Positions 1 to 6,438 of a DNA stretch of 6,459 bases are shown here, one piece after another. Under the pieces are notes generated by a model. The model ran no database searches. It had not been told where the DNA came from and saw only the letters and a program-made list of their open reading frames with translations. The position numbers and the translations under genes are program-made. The DNA lies in assembly GCF_020829685.1 (NCBI RefSeq), contig NZ_JAIVFR010000385.1:1-6459 (forward strand). Reading direction: 5' to 3'. Numbering within the stretch: the stretch's first letter is position 1; the number at the start of each line of letters is the position of its first letter. Source of the DNA: Nostoc sp. CHAB 5715 (GTDB lineage Bacteria; Cyanobacteriota; Cyanobacteriia; Cyanobacteriales; Nostocaceae).

Positions 1-531
1 TATAAAACTCCAAAAATAGCGATATTTCGGATATGATTCCGTTTTTATTAAAGACAAAATAGCTAAAAGTACCAATAGAACCATCGGTACATCAGGTGTA
101 CTTAAGCGAGAGTATTGCAGCCAAAAAAATTCCACGCTTAAAATTGCAGCAGCTAGCCAACCTAATTTTTTGCATAGCATACTTTTGCCGATTTCATACA
201 CCAGCCATAAGCTAAAAATGCTAGCAATCATACTAGGAATACGCGCACTAGTATCACTCATTCCAAACAGCTTGTAGAAACTGGCAATTATCCAATAAGG
301 GCCAGGGGTTTTATGATGTGCTTTTTCCCAAGGAGTTATCCAATTACCAGAATCAAACATCAGACGCGCACGCGAAGCGTAAAGTGCTTCATCATGTGCC
401 ATCAGACTATTATGCCCAGAAGTAAATAATAATAAGGACAGTATCCAAACTAACAAACTAAAATAGGGTAATGATGCTACTAGGCGGATTTGTCGCCAAA
501 TATGCTGAAATAACTGTATTTTATATAACAT
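1..531 (-). CDS. ArnT/PMT-like (GT39/GT83-type) membrane glycosyltransferase, N-terminal part, cut by window edge
   Basis: The minus strand is open from ATG at 531 to base 1 (177 codons, no stop), so only the N-terminal third or so is present. A short basic N-terminus is followed by a membrane segment at about residues 22-38. An extracytoplasmic loop then carries HDEALYASRARLM (46-58) with the acidic pair D47-E48, GNWITPWEK (62-70), the KTPGPYW motif (74-80; usually KPPLxYW) and ARIPS (96-100). More hydrophobic segments lie near 101-113, 125-140 and 148-162. This order is that of ArnT and related polyprenyl-phosphate-sugar-dependent transferases, where the first-loop Asp-Glu is catalytic. In the family these enzymes move a sugar from a lipid carrier onto a lipid, glycan or protein on the outer face of the membrane; the acceptor here cannot be told. 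The start is the first ATG in frame, with no clear Shine-Dalgarno. It is divergent from the methyltransferase gene. Confidence 0.87.
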   Translation of the reverse strand, partial: MLYKIQLFQHIWRQIRLVASLPYFSLLVWILSLLLFTSGHNSLMAHDEALYASRARLMFDSGNWITPWEKAHHKTPGPYWIIASFYKLFGMSDTSARIPSMIASIFSLWLVYEIGKSMLCKKLGWLAAAILSVEFFWLQYSRLSTPDVPMVLLVLLAILSLIKTESYPKYRYFWSFI

Positions 532-669
532 TGAATTGATAAAAATAGAATGCTGCCATTTAGACTCGTTTATGTGTTCTACTGTTACTAAAATATGTTA
601 CATAGTGTTGGTTGAAAAATATTTGAAATTGCCGCAATTTTCCCAAAAAGTACTCCAAAATAAAGATTT
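532..669. promoter_or_regulatory. Divergent intergenic region between glycosyltransferase and methyltransferase genes
   Basis: This 138-base AT-rich gap separates two genes read outward, so promoters for both are expected here. The hexamer TGTTAC occurs twice, at 583 and 596, around a TAAAAT-like sequence. That could be a -10 box or chance in AT-rich DNA. A weak AAAG (662-665) lies just before the methyltransferase ATG. No hairpin or operator stands out. Confidence 0.3.
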
Positions 670-1197
670 ATGCAGTTAAAACCGAATCAACGCCTGAAAT
701 TAGACGACACAGACGATAAGCTGTTCTATGCTTATCCCCGCTTTGTTACTCATGTCGATGAAGGATTTATTCAACAGCTAACGGATTTATATAGCGATCG
801 CCTCAAACCCAACACCCGCATTTTTGATATGATGAGCAGTTGGGTGTCTCATCTACCAGAAGAGATGCAGTTTGCCCATGTGGAAGGACACGGACTCAAC
901 GCTGAGGAACTAGCACGAAATCCCCGCTTAAATCATTACTTTGTGCAAAATCTTAACGAAAATCCGCAGCTACCTTTACCAGATGAAGATTTTGATGCTG
1001 TTCTCAATTGCGTATCTGTGCAGTATGTGCAATATCCAGAAGCAGTATTTTCTGAAATTTACCGCATTCTGAAACCTGGTGGTGTTGCAATTATCAGCTT
1101 TTCTAACCGGTTGTCCCTAAAAGGGAAAGTCCTTCAACCACACCAAAAGCAGAATTTGAAGTGCGAACAGCAAGCGATCGCCCTTCGGGTAGAATAA
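670..1197 (+). CDS. Class I SAM-dependent methyltransferase, C-terminally truncated and fused to antisense cbiD sequence
   Basis: The 175-residue product resembles type-11 methyltransferases. The later part of the fold is clear: [20 protein letters not shown] (101-120), then [19 protein letters not shown] (129-147), the motif before and into strand 5. The expected glycine-rich SAM loop is poorly kept: RIFDMMSSW (50-58) stands where D-G-C-G is usual, a divergent form. Residues 148-175 ([12 protein letters not shown]... to the stop) do not look like the family. They come from reading antisense through a cbiD fragment, so the natural C-terminus, probably some 60-80 residues, is missing. The break lies at the palindrome AACCGGTT (1105-1112). 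The start is the first ATG, weakly preceded by AAAG. The gene overlaps the PhoX-CbiD ORF on the other strand by 95 bases. It is probably a non-functional remnant, although the frame is open. Confidence 0.75.
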   Translation: MQLKPNQRLKLDDTDDKLFYAYPRFVTHVDEGFIQQLTDLYSDRLKPNTRIFDMMSSWVSHLPEEMQFAHVEGHGLNAEELARNPRLNHYFVQNLNENPQLPLPDEDFDAVLNCVSVQYVQYPEAVFSEIYRILKPGGVAIISFSNRLSLKGKVLQPHQKQNLKCEQQAIALRVE

Positions 1198-1981
1198 TCG
1201 TCACCGTGATTTTTTCCCCAGGTTCTAGCATTCGTTGCAAATTCTCTTGCAACAGCTTTTGAGCGTAAGCATAAATAGCAGGCTTGTCATCATCATTGCG
1301 TTGGCTATTGATTCCCAACCCAGAAAGACCATGAATACGGCGATTTTTAGCATCTTCGACTACAGCAAAACGTTTACTCGTATTCTGGCGAGAGATGCGG
1401 ACGATCGAGCCGCCTTGGTTATATAAAAATTCCCCTTCAACTTCAATATTTCTGCTGGAGGGTAAAGCCCAACCAATTACGCTTTCAAATGCGTCGGGCA
1501 GTCCTTTAACATCAGAGGAATCATCTACTACTAAAGTAGAAAATGGAAAACTAACGTATTCATGATTCACCCATAAATACCCGACATCATTAGTTTCTCC
1601 AAGGGGAATAAAACCAGTAAAATCGTTGTTGTAACCGAAATAATCATCTTTGTTGGGAAAGACGCGATCGCCCCAACTGACAATTACATAACGTTCGTAC
1701 TCTGGAGGCACTACCACATCATCAATAACGTTATACTTACTTAACTTCACATCCGCAGATACATTAACTACTTCTCCTTGAGCAATTCCTGTTGGCAAAA
1801 AATTTGTCTGCTGTTGATAAATTGCTAGGGGATGTGGTAAGCGTACAGGTGTAAAGCCCAATGACGTGATTTTTGTTTCTTTACTGCTGATAAAACTGTT
1901 TATGATTTTGTTTCCCAACAAAACAGCACCAGCACTGCCAGCAAAAAATATTAAAATTTGTCTGCGACTGAATTGAGACAT
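1103..1981 (-). CDS. PhoX/DUF839 phosphatase N-terminal fragment fused in frame to an internal CbiD piece
   Basis: From ATG at 1981 the product has 292 residues. A TTG codon lies directly before this ATG, but the ATG is preferred because AGAGGA sits 7 bases upstream. The N-terminus carries a twin-arginine signal, SRRQILIFF (5-13), then a hydrophobic stretch to about 23, so export by Tat is expected. Residues 42-228 match the front of cyanobacterial PhoX/DUF839 proteins: [42 protein letters not shown] (about 134-144), [16 protein letters not shown] and [15 protein letters not shown]. PhoX phosphatases are periplasmic metal enzymes that release phosphate from organic esters and are usually well over 500 residues. 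Here the frame passes near residue 229 into CbiD-like sequence and stops at TAG (1103-1105), which lies inside the antisense of the methyltransferase. Most metal and active-site regions are therefore missing. It is very likely not a working phosphatase, though a secreted fragment could still be made. Confidence 0.8.
   Translation of the reverse strand: MSQFSRRQILIFFAGSAGAVLLGNKIINSFISSKETKITSLGFTPVRLPHPLAIYQQQTNFLPTGIAQGEVVNVSADVKLSKYNVIDDVVVPPEYERYVIVSWGDRVFPNKDDYFGYNNDFTGFIPLGETNDVGYLWVNHEYVSFPFSTLVVDDSSDVKGLPDAFESVIGWALPSSRNIEVEGEFLYNQGGSIVRISRQNTSKRFAVVEDAKNRRIHGLSGLGINSQRNDDDKPAIYAYAQKLLQENLQRMLEPGEKITVTIILPEGRSLAVRTSNSAFGVVEGLSLLGTTG
1106..1297 (-). pseudogene. cbiD: Internal fragment of cobalt-precorrin-5B C1-methyltransferase CbiD
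   Basis: About 63 codons, read on the minus strand in the same frame as the PhoX part, give [17 protein letters not shown], then [38 protein letters not shown] and TTG. The block matches the middle of CbiD: the VTI-PxGRxLAxxTxNxxxG(I/V)V(E/G)G(I/L)S(I/L)LGTTG signature. CbiD methylates C1 of the corrin ring in anaerobic-type cobalamin synthesis. The signature stops at TTG just where family members go on to a conserved I-x-x-P, and nothing of the CbiD N-terminus lies before it. So this is a bare internal slice with no start, stop or promoter of its own. The upper boundary is uncertain by about 10 bases, around the NSQR/NDDD junction. Confidence 0.75.
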
Positions 1982-2298
1982 CAAACTTTCCTCTGATTTG
2001 ACAGGAAAAATTTAGTAGAAACAAACCTATTGATTATAAAAAACTAGTAATTTATAAGAATTTGCTGTGTTTTAAATAACTAGTAACTTGTTGATAACAA
2101 CAATTGAGAATTGAATTAGGTGGTTTTTATGCACAAATATAGTCGATTTTTCACTAAGTATCGGTTACAATAATTAAATTTAGGTTATATTTTAATTAAC
2201 TAATAATTATCAACCATTGCTGTTTTCGTGGCCAGAATTAGGTAAGGAACAGTGTTAGCGCCCCATCTGTCCTATCCTGGGGATGAGTAAATAGTGTT
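1982..2298. promoter_or_regulatory. AT-rich intergenic spacer between phoX-like fragment and glycosyltransferase
   Basis: No gene is seen in these 317 bases; the longest ATG frame noticed, on the plus strand from 2130, has 14 codons. The flanking genes diverge, so promoters for both are expected. AGAGGA in minus-strand sense just above 1981 is the ribosome site of the phoX-like gene. The 9-mer AACTAGTAA occurs at 2042 and 2078. CCCCA (2261-2265) and TGGGG (2278-2282) can pair just before the glycosyltransferase start. No convincing Pho box was found. Confidence 0.35.
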
Positions 2299-3252
2299 GT
2301 GGGTAAGATTGTGTTTTTCAGTGTTGTGATACCGACTTATAATCGCCAACCAATTTTAGAAAAGTGCCTCCGTGCTTTGGAGGTGCAGGAGTTAAGTCAG
2401 CCAAGTTCGGTTACTGGTTACGAGATTGTCTTGGTGGATGATGGTTCTACTGATGGCACATTGGAGTGGTTAGCAGTACACAAAGAGGAGTTTCCTCATG
2501 TGCGATGGTTTCAGCAAGATCATGCTGGCCCAGCTGCGGCGCGGAATTTGGGGGTAGAAGAGGCGCTGGGAGACACAATTATCTTTATTGATAGTGATTT
2601 AGTAGTGTTGAAGAATTTCCTGCAAGCTCATGGTAACGCACTAGTGCAGGGAAAAGAGAAATTGGGGTGCGATCGCTTTTTCACTTACGGTGCAGTTATT
2701 AATACTTGTAATTTCAACAACCCAACTTCTGAACTCTACAAAGTAACCGATTTTTCAGCAGCTTTTTTTGCTACGGGAAATGTAGCAATTCCCAAACATT
2801 GGTTAGATAAAGCCGGACTTTTTGATACCAGCTTTCAACTCTATGGCTGGGAAGATTTAGAATTAGGTGTACGGCTGAAAAAACTAGGTTTGACACTAAT
2901 TAAATGTCCAGAAGCCGTAGGATATCACTGGCATCCAGCATTTAAATTAGAGCAAATTCCCCGATTGATTGACCAAGAAATTCAACGCGGACGGATGGGG
3001 GTTTTGTTTTATCAAAAGCATCCTACATGGGAAGTGCGAATGATGATTCAAATGACTTGGCTGCATCGCCTACTTTGGGGCATTCTTTCACTCAATGGTA
3101 CACTGAACGAACGGACAATGGCACCATTTTTACAATGGCTAATTAATCTAGGTAAACCTCAATTGGCTTTAGAAATTGCCCGAATTTTTCTCAACTGGTA
3201 TAACGTGAAGGGTGTCTATGAAGCCTATGCTCAAATGCAGCAAACATTGTGA
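2299..3252 (+). CDS. Glycosyltransferase family 2 (GT-A fold), soluble
   Basis: This complete 317-residue protein carries all the GT2 marks: VVIPTYNR at the first strand (9-16), VDDGSTDGT (46-54) for nucleotide binding, HAGPAAARNLG (75-85), the metal-binding DxD as IDSD (97-100), and the catalytic-base region GWEDLELGVRLKKLG (183-197) with E185-D186. It should transfer a sugar from a nucleotide-sugar donor; acceptor and sugar cannot be told from sequence. There is no membrane-spanning tail. The C-terminal 100 residues are mainly helical with many Trp and Leu (MTWLHRLLWGILSL), which suggests membrane association. Start: an in-frame TGA at 2284-2286 limits it. GTG at 2299 is the first option after GGGGATGAG; GTG at 2311 (starting VFFSVV) is a fair alternative. 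It stands alone and converges on recG. Unlike its left-hand neighbours it looks intact. A role in exopolysaccharide or cell-surface glycan synthesis is inference only. Confidence 0.93.
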   Translation: MGKIVFFSVVIPTYNRQPILEKCLRALEVQELSQPSSVTGYEIVLVDDGSTDGTLEWLAVHKEEFPHVRWFQQDHAGPAAARNLGVEEALGDTIIFIDSDLVVLKNFLQAHGNALVQGKEKLGCDRFFTYGAVINTCNFNNPTSELYKVTDFSAAFFATGNVAIPKHWLDKAGLFDTSFQLYGWEDLELGVRLKKLGLTLIKCPEAVGYHWHPAFKLEQIPRLIDQEIQRGRMGVLFYQKHPTWEVRMMIQMTWLHRLLWGILSLNGTLNERTMAPFLQWLINLGKPQLALEIARIFLNWYNVKGVYEAYAQMQQTL

Positions 3253-3358
3253 TTGAAAAGTAAGAAGTTCAGAGTTAGGTTTAACACACAAATAAAATTA
3301 CAAAATCCCTTTTCCTAATACCTTACGCTTCAACACGACTATCCGAGGTCCTGCTCCT
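3253..3358. other. Convergent gap between glycosyltransferase and recG
   Basis: These 106 AT-rich bases lie between two 3' ends. I looked for a hairpin followed by a T-run in either direction and saw none that is convincing, so how transcription ends here is unclear. Confidence 0.4.
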
Positions 3359-5896
3359 TTACGTTAAAATCGCCCCACCCATCAAGCGCTCATACCTATA
3401 CTTCAACTCTTCTTTCATCAAATACCAGCGCTCTAAAGTTGCATCCATCTCTATTATTTTCTCTGCTGCTTGCCGCGCTAAAAGTAAAACTTCTTCATCT
3501 TCAACCAAACTCGCCAATGTAAAATCTGGCACTCCAGATTGACGAGTTCCTAGTACTTGTCCTGGCCCACGAAAACGCATATCCATCTCAGAGATGAAAA
3601 AGCCATCCTGAGATTGTTCCAACACCTTCAACCGTTGTTGAGCATCAGGACTTCTAGAACTGCTCATCAACAGACAGTAAGACTGAGCCGCACCACGACC
3701 AACGCGCCCCCGCAGTTGGTGGAGTTGCGATAAACCAAATCGCTCTGCATTTTCAATGAGCATCACTGTAGCATTAGGTACGTCTACACCTACCTCAACA
3801 ACGGTAGTAGAAACCAAAATTTGCGTTTGGTTATCGCGGAATTTAGTAATTGCTTCGTCCTTCTCGGCTGAACTCATGCGACCGTGCAGTAGCCCCACTT
3901 GAAAATCGGGAAAAACGCTTTCTTGTAGCTTTTGATGCTCCTCTACCGCCGATCGCAGATCCAGTTTTTCTGATTCTTCTACCAAGGGCAAAACCACGTA
4001 AACTTGTCTACCTTGGGCAATTTCTCGGCGGATCAGGTCGTAAGCATGGTTGCGTTGCTGACCTGACAATACTGTTGTCTGAATCTTTTGTCGTCCTGGC
4101 GGTAACTCATCAATCTGGCTCACATCCAAATCCCCGTGTATCGTCAGTGCTAAGGTTCGGGGAATTGGGGTAGCTGTCATAGTTAATACATGAGGTTGAT
4201 TGCCTTTTTGCTGCAAACGTGCCCGTTGTTCTACCCCAAAGCGATGCTGTTCATCAATCACCACTAACCCCAGTTGATGGAAGTTTATAGGGTCTTGAAT
4301 CAGGGCATGAGTTCCCACTAACAGAGGTAATTCACCAGTTCCTAACTGAGAATGTATTTGTCTTCGTTTAGCAGCTTTGGTGGAACCTGTAAGTAATTCC
4401 ACTGGTAAATGTAAGAGGTTAAACCAGCTAACTAACTTGCGATAATGTTGTTCTGCCAAAACTTCTGTGGGAGCCATCAGCGCCGCTTGGTAGCCAGATT
4501 GAATTGCCGCGAGGATAGCTAGCACGGCGACGACTGTTTTACCAGAACCGACATCACCTTGAACCAAACGATTCATTGGCACAGGTTTCTGTAAATCGTT
4601 GAGGATGTCGTTGAGGACTCGTTGCTGTGCGCCAGTGAGTTGAAAAGGCAGTATTTCGTGAAATTTCTCTACAAGTTGACCGCGTGGAACCAGGATGGCG
4701 CTGGTTTGAATCGCCCTTGCTTGCTGTTGACGTTGCAGTAACCCAAGTTGCAGATAGAAAAATTCATCAAAGACTAGGCGACGACGGGCAACTTGCAGAG
4801 CGGCGCTATCGCTAGGAAAATGGATGTTAGCGATCGCATCTTTCAATTCCATCAAACCATACTTTTGTCGCAAACCACTTGGCAAAGGGTCTTTCAGGTG
4901 AGTTGCAGCAGGTAAAGCAGCAATTACCGCCTGTCGTACTGTATTCGCCACCACGCCTTCAGTCAATCCATAAATTGGCACTACCCGCCCAATATTCAGC
5001 GACTCAATGGTATCTCCTGGATTTGCCAAAACCTCTAGTTCTGGATTATCGAGCGTCAAGCCGTATTTACTTTCTTTCACCAACCCACACGCCGCCAAAA
5101 TACTACCCACTGGATAACGGCGTTTTAAACTTTCTTGCCAAGCGCGACTGCTAAAGCGCGTACCTGCATAAAAACGACCAATTTTGATTTGACCACTGTT
5201 ATCTTTGACTACCAGTTCTAAAATTGATAATTTCTGATTTTTAGGGCTAGTAAAGCAGTTGCAACGCTTCACTGTAGCTACTATTGTCACTGTCTCACCC
5301 GCCTGTAACTCGCGGATATTCACCTGACGCGCATAATCAATGTGGTCACGAGGATAGTAGAAAAGCAAATCGCGGACGGTGTGTAAACCAAGCCGTGCCA
5401 AATTATCAGCTTTTTTAAAGCCTATTTCTGGTAAATCGCTGAGTTTTTGGTCAATGTTCGGTGCAAGCCTCCGACTTACCTCAGCAACAATTGGAGATTT
5501 TGAATCGCACCTTTGGTGCGCTGGAAGCGCAACTTGAATTTTGGATTCATAGACTTTCCCCTGCTCCCCTGCTCCTCGGTCACTGAGCGTAGCCGAAGTG
5601 CTGCTCCCCTGCTCCCCCTGCTCCTCTTGCTGTAGTTGGGAAAGATACCTGCGAGTCTCTGCTACTAAATGTTGTCTTTCTTCCAGTGCTAGATGTGGAT
5701 AACTAGCAAATTGCACCGCTAGTCCTTGCCAACGGCGGCGTTCAGTTTGGGGTAAGCCTGTTGGGAATTTGCCCAAAGTTAGGCTAAGAAATTCACTGAA
5801 ACGGTATTCTCTGCCCACCAAGTCTGTAAAGCCGCGTTCGGCTTCTATTGCCAAGGCTTTGTGCAATCTTATCCAATCTGGTTTTTCATTAGTCAT
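3359..5896 (-). CDS. recG: ATP-dependent DNA helicase RecG
   Basis: This full-length 845-residue RecG remodels stalled replication forks and Holliday junctions in the cytoplasm. In order it has: a cyanobacteria-type N-terminal extension (about 1-90), a repeat-derived linker (about 92-148), the wedge/OB domain (about 155-290; YYPRDHIDY at 180-188, then LQAGETVTIVATVK), and the helicase core. The core shows QLTGAQQRVL (419-428), Walker A GDVGSGKT (447-454), APTEVLAEQH (475-484), Walker B DEQH (548-551), TATPIPRT (574-581), VSTTVVEVGVDVPNA (695-709) and motif VI QLRGRVGRG (727-735). The C-terminal RecG hallmark RFRGPGQVLGTRQSG follows at 774-788. E. coli RecG is about 690 residues; the extra length is the N-terminal extension plus linker. 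The start ATG is fixed by an in-frame TAA three codons upstream. It lies inside a heptamer repeat and has no visible Shine-Dalgarno. It lies 34 bases downstream of the membrane-protein remnant, so the two could share a transcript. Confidence 0.98.
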   Translation of the reverse strand: MTNEKPDWIRLHKALAIEAERGFTDLVGREYRFSEFLSLTLGKFPTGLPQTERRRWQGLAVQFASYPHLALEERQHLVAETRRYLSQLQQEEQGEQGSSTSATLSDRGAGEQGKVYESKIQVALPAHQRCDSKSPIVAEVSRRLAPNIDQKLSDLPEIGFKKADNLARLGLHTVRDLLFYYPRDHIDYARQVNIRELQAGETVTIVATVKRCNCFTSPKNQKLSILELVVKDNSGQIKIGRFYAGTRFSSRAWQESLKRRYPVGSILAACGLVKESKYGLTLDNPELEVLANPGDTIESLNIGRVVPIYGLTEGVVANTVRQAVIAALPAATHLKDPLPSGLRQKYGLMELKDAIANIHFPSDSAALQVARRRLVFDEFFYLQLGLLQRQQQARAIQTSAILVPRGQLVEKFHEILPFQLTGAQQRVLNDILNDLQKPVPMNRLVQGDVGSGKTVVAVLAILAAIQSGYQAALMAPTEVLAEQHYRKLVSWFNLLHLPVELLTGSTKAAKRRQIHSQLGTGELPLLVGTHALIQDPINFHQLGLVVIDEQHRFGVEQRARLQQKGNQPHVLTMTATPIPRTLALTIHGDLDVSQIDELPPGRQKIQTTVLSGQQRNHAYDLIRREIAQGRQVYVVLPLVEESEKLDLRSAVEEHQKLQESVFPDFQVGLLHGRMSSAEKDEAITKFRDNQTQILVSTTVVEVGVDVPNATVMLIENAERFGLSQLHQLRGRVGRGAAQSYCLLMSSSRSPDAQQRLKVLEQSQDGFFISEMDMRFRGPGQVLGTRQSGVPDFTLASLVEDEEVLLLARQAAEKIIEMDATLERWYLMKEELKYRYERLMGGAILT
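5453..5626 (-). repeat. Cluster of interspersed repeats translated as the RecG linker
   Basis: Two blocks built from CTGCTCCCC units (5557-5575 and 5601-5626) flank a GC-rich imperfect inverted repeat (5576-5600; TCGG at 5576 pairs with CCGA at 5593, CACT at 5581 with AGTG at 5597). A perfect 6-bp stem, CGCACC-TTT-GGTGCG, lies at 5506-5520, overlapped by GCGC-TGGAA-GCGC (5518-5530). Translated on the minus strand these give EEQGEQGSS, TSATLSDR, GAGEQGK and VALPAHQRC. They look like the short dispersed repeats common in Nostocales genomes, here inserted without breaking the frame. Confidence 0.7.
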
Positions 5897-5906
5897 TGGT
5901 GATTAA

Positions 5907-5938
5907 TCATTAGTCATTAGTCATTAGTCATTAGTCAT
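5907..5938. repeat. Heptamer tandem array (TCATTAG)n, recG-proximal
   Basis: Four perfect TCATTAG units run from 5907 to 5934, followed by a partial unit. Degenerate copies continue leftward to about 5886 and include the recG start codon. This is the STRR type of short tandem repeat known from heterocystous cyanobacteria. On the minus strand it supplies the stop codon of the 69-residue ORF (TAA at 5931-5933) and the first codons of recG. Confidence 0.9.
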
Positions 5939-6140
5939 TTGACTCTTGCAAAATCCAAGTCCAGATCCAGCCAGCCCAAGTATGTGCTAGTAAAGTGACA
6001 CCTGTAGCGATCGCTATAATTGCCCATCCTACCCCATCAATGCGGATGGCAGTCACTCCAATCCAGTTATCCTTCAGAGCTTTCGCTAAAAAAAACAGCG
6101 TTGCGCCCAAAATTATCCAACGTGAAAATTGCTTAGTCAT
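5931..6140 (-). CDS. N-terminal remnant of a multi-pass membrane protein (UPF0104 / lysylphosphatidylglycerol synthase TM-like)
   Basis: The 69-residue product has two hydrophobic segments, about 8-22 (WIILGATLFFLAKAL) and 38-62 (GWAIIAIATGVTLLAHTWAG and on), with a short polar stretch DNWIGVTAIRIDGVG between them. The pattern K-Q-x-x-R-W, FFLAKALKDNW, then W-A-G-W-I-W-T-W-I-L-Q-E resembles the beginning of cyanobacterial UPF0104 / LPG-synthase-like membrane proteins, which are about 300 residues long; this match is from memory. The reading breaks straight after W-I-L-Q-E, where the heptamer array begins, and the array gives the stop. The start ATG and first codons (M-T-K) are also made of the second array. 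Almost the whole transporter-like body is missing, so it is most likely a broken gene. A genuine small two-span membrane protein is the alternative. Confidence 0.6.
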   Translation of the reverse strand: MTKQFSRWIILGATLFFLAKALKDNWIGVTAIRIDGVGWAIIAIATGVTLLAHTWAGWIWTWILQESND

Positions 6141-6166
6141 TAGTCATTAGTCATTAGTCATTAGTC
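6133..6166. repeat. Heptamer tandem array (TTAGTCA)n, distal copy
   Basis: Four perfect TTAGTCA units plus six bases of a fifth run from 6133 to 6166. The unit, phase-shifted, is the same as that of the array at 5907-5938, and the orientation is the same. Together the arrays form direct repeats bracketing the 69-residue ORF. Read on the minus strand (ATGACTAATGACTAA...), each unit offers an ATG and overlapping TAA/TGA stops. Confidence 0.9.
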
Positions 6167-6438
6167 CAAGAGATACCACAGTCATTGAGTGGGCGTGGTT
6201 TGAATTAGTCGGATGTGATTAGTTTTTTCGCCCACCCAACGGCATCGCTTGGGGCGAGGTATGTACTAAAAATTTTTTATCAAACAGGTTGATGTAGTTC
6301 TTTTTACGAAGACTATATTACTTTATTTTATATCTCTCTAGAGTTAGATAAAAATATTATTTTTGTAGTACTTAAAATGTAGCCTGCGCTAGAGGTCAAG
6401 TGCATTTTATTATTCATATCCTTAAAAAAGGTTATCGA
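6167..6438. other. Non-coding stretch with GC-rich inverted repeats and AT-rich leader
   Basis: No gene is seen. GTGGGCG (6189-6195) and CGCCCAC (6229-6235) form a 7-bp inverted repeat 33 bases apart. CCCAA (6235-6239) can also pair with TTGGG (6249-6253) around a 9-base loop. A T-run (6223-6228) lies inside the first structure, so it could be a poor terminator or a dispersed palindromic repeat. From about 6270 the DNA becomes very AT-rich, including the near-palindrome AAAAATATTATTTTT, and probably serves as promoter and leader for the gene starting at 6439. Confidence 0.35.

Noticed and set aside
1114..1126. TCCCT-AAA-AGGGA hairpin as a terminator
   Set aside because: It encodes the conserved CbiD S-L-L-G part and has no T-run after it in either direction, so coding origin explains it.
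1103..1300. CbiD slice as cargo of a small mobile element
   Set aside because: I found no terminal inverted repeats, target-site duplication or transposase at its edges.
1235..1426. 63-codon plus-strand ORF
   Set aside because: It lies antisense to the PhoX-CbiD reading frame, has no recognisable motif or ribosome site, and its composition follows from the gene on the other strand.
2155..2215. Possible Pho box upstream of the phoX-like gene (GGTTACAAT and GGTTATATT; TTTAATTA and AATAATTA spaced by 11)
   Set aside because: The repeats fit the cyanobacterial PhoB consensus poorly and lie in very AT-rich DNA where such matches arise by chance.
3850..4173. 107-codon plus-strand ORF inside recG
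   Set aside because: It is antisense to the conserved helicase core of RecG and its product has no family features.
4879..5154. 91-codon plus-strand ORF inside recG
   Set aside because: It is antisense to the RecG wedge-domain region and has no motif or start signal of its own.
5886..6166. CRISPR-like array from the repeated TAGTCAT units
   Set aside because: The units are contiguous 7-mers without spacers, so this is a simple tandem repeat rather than a CRISPR array.
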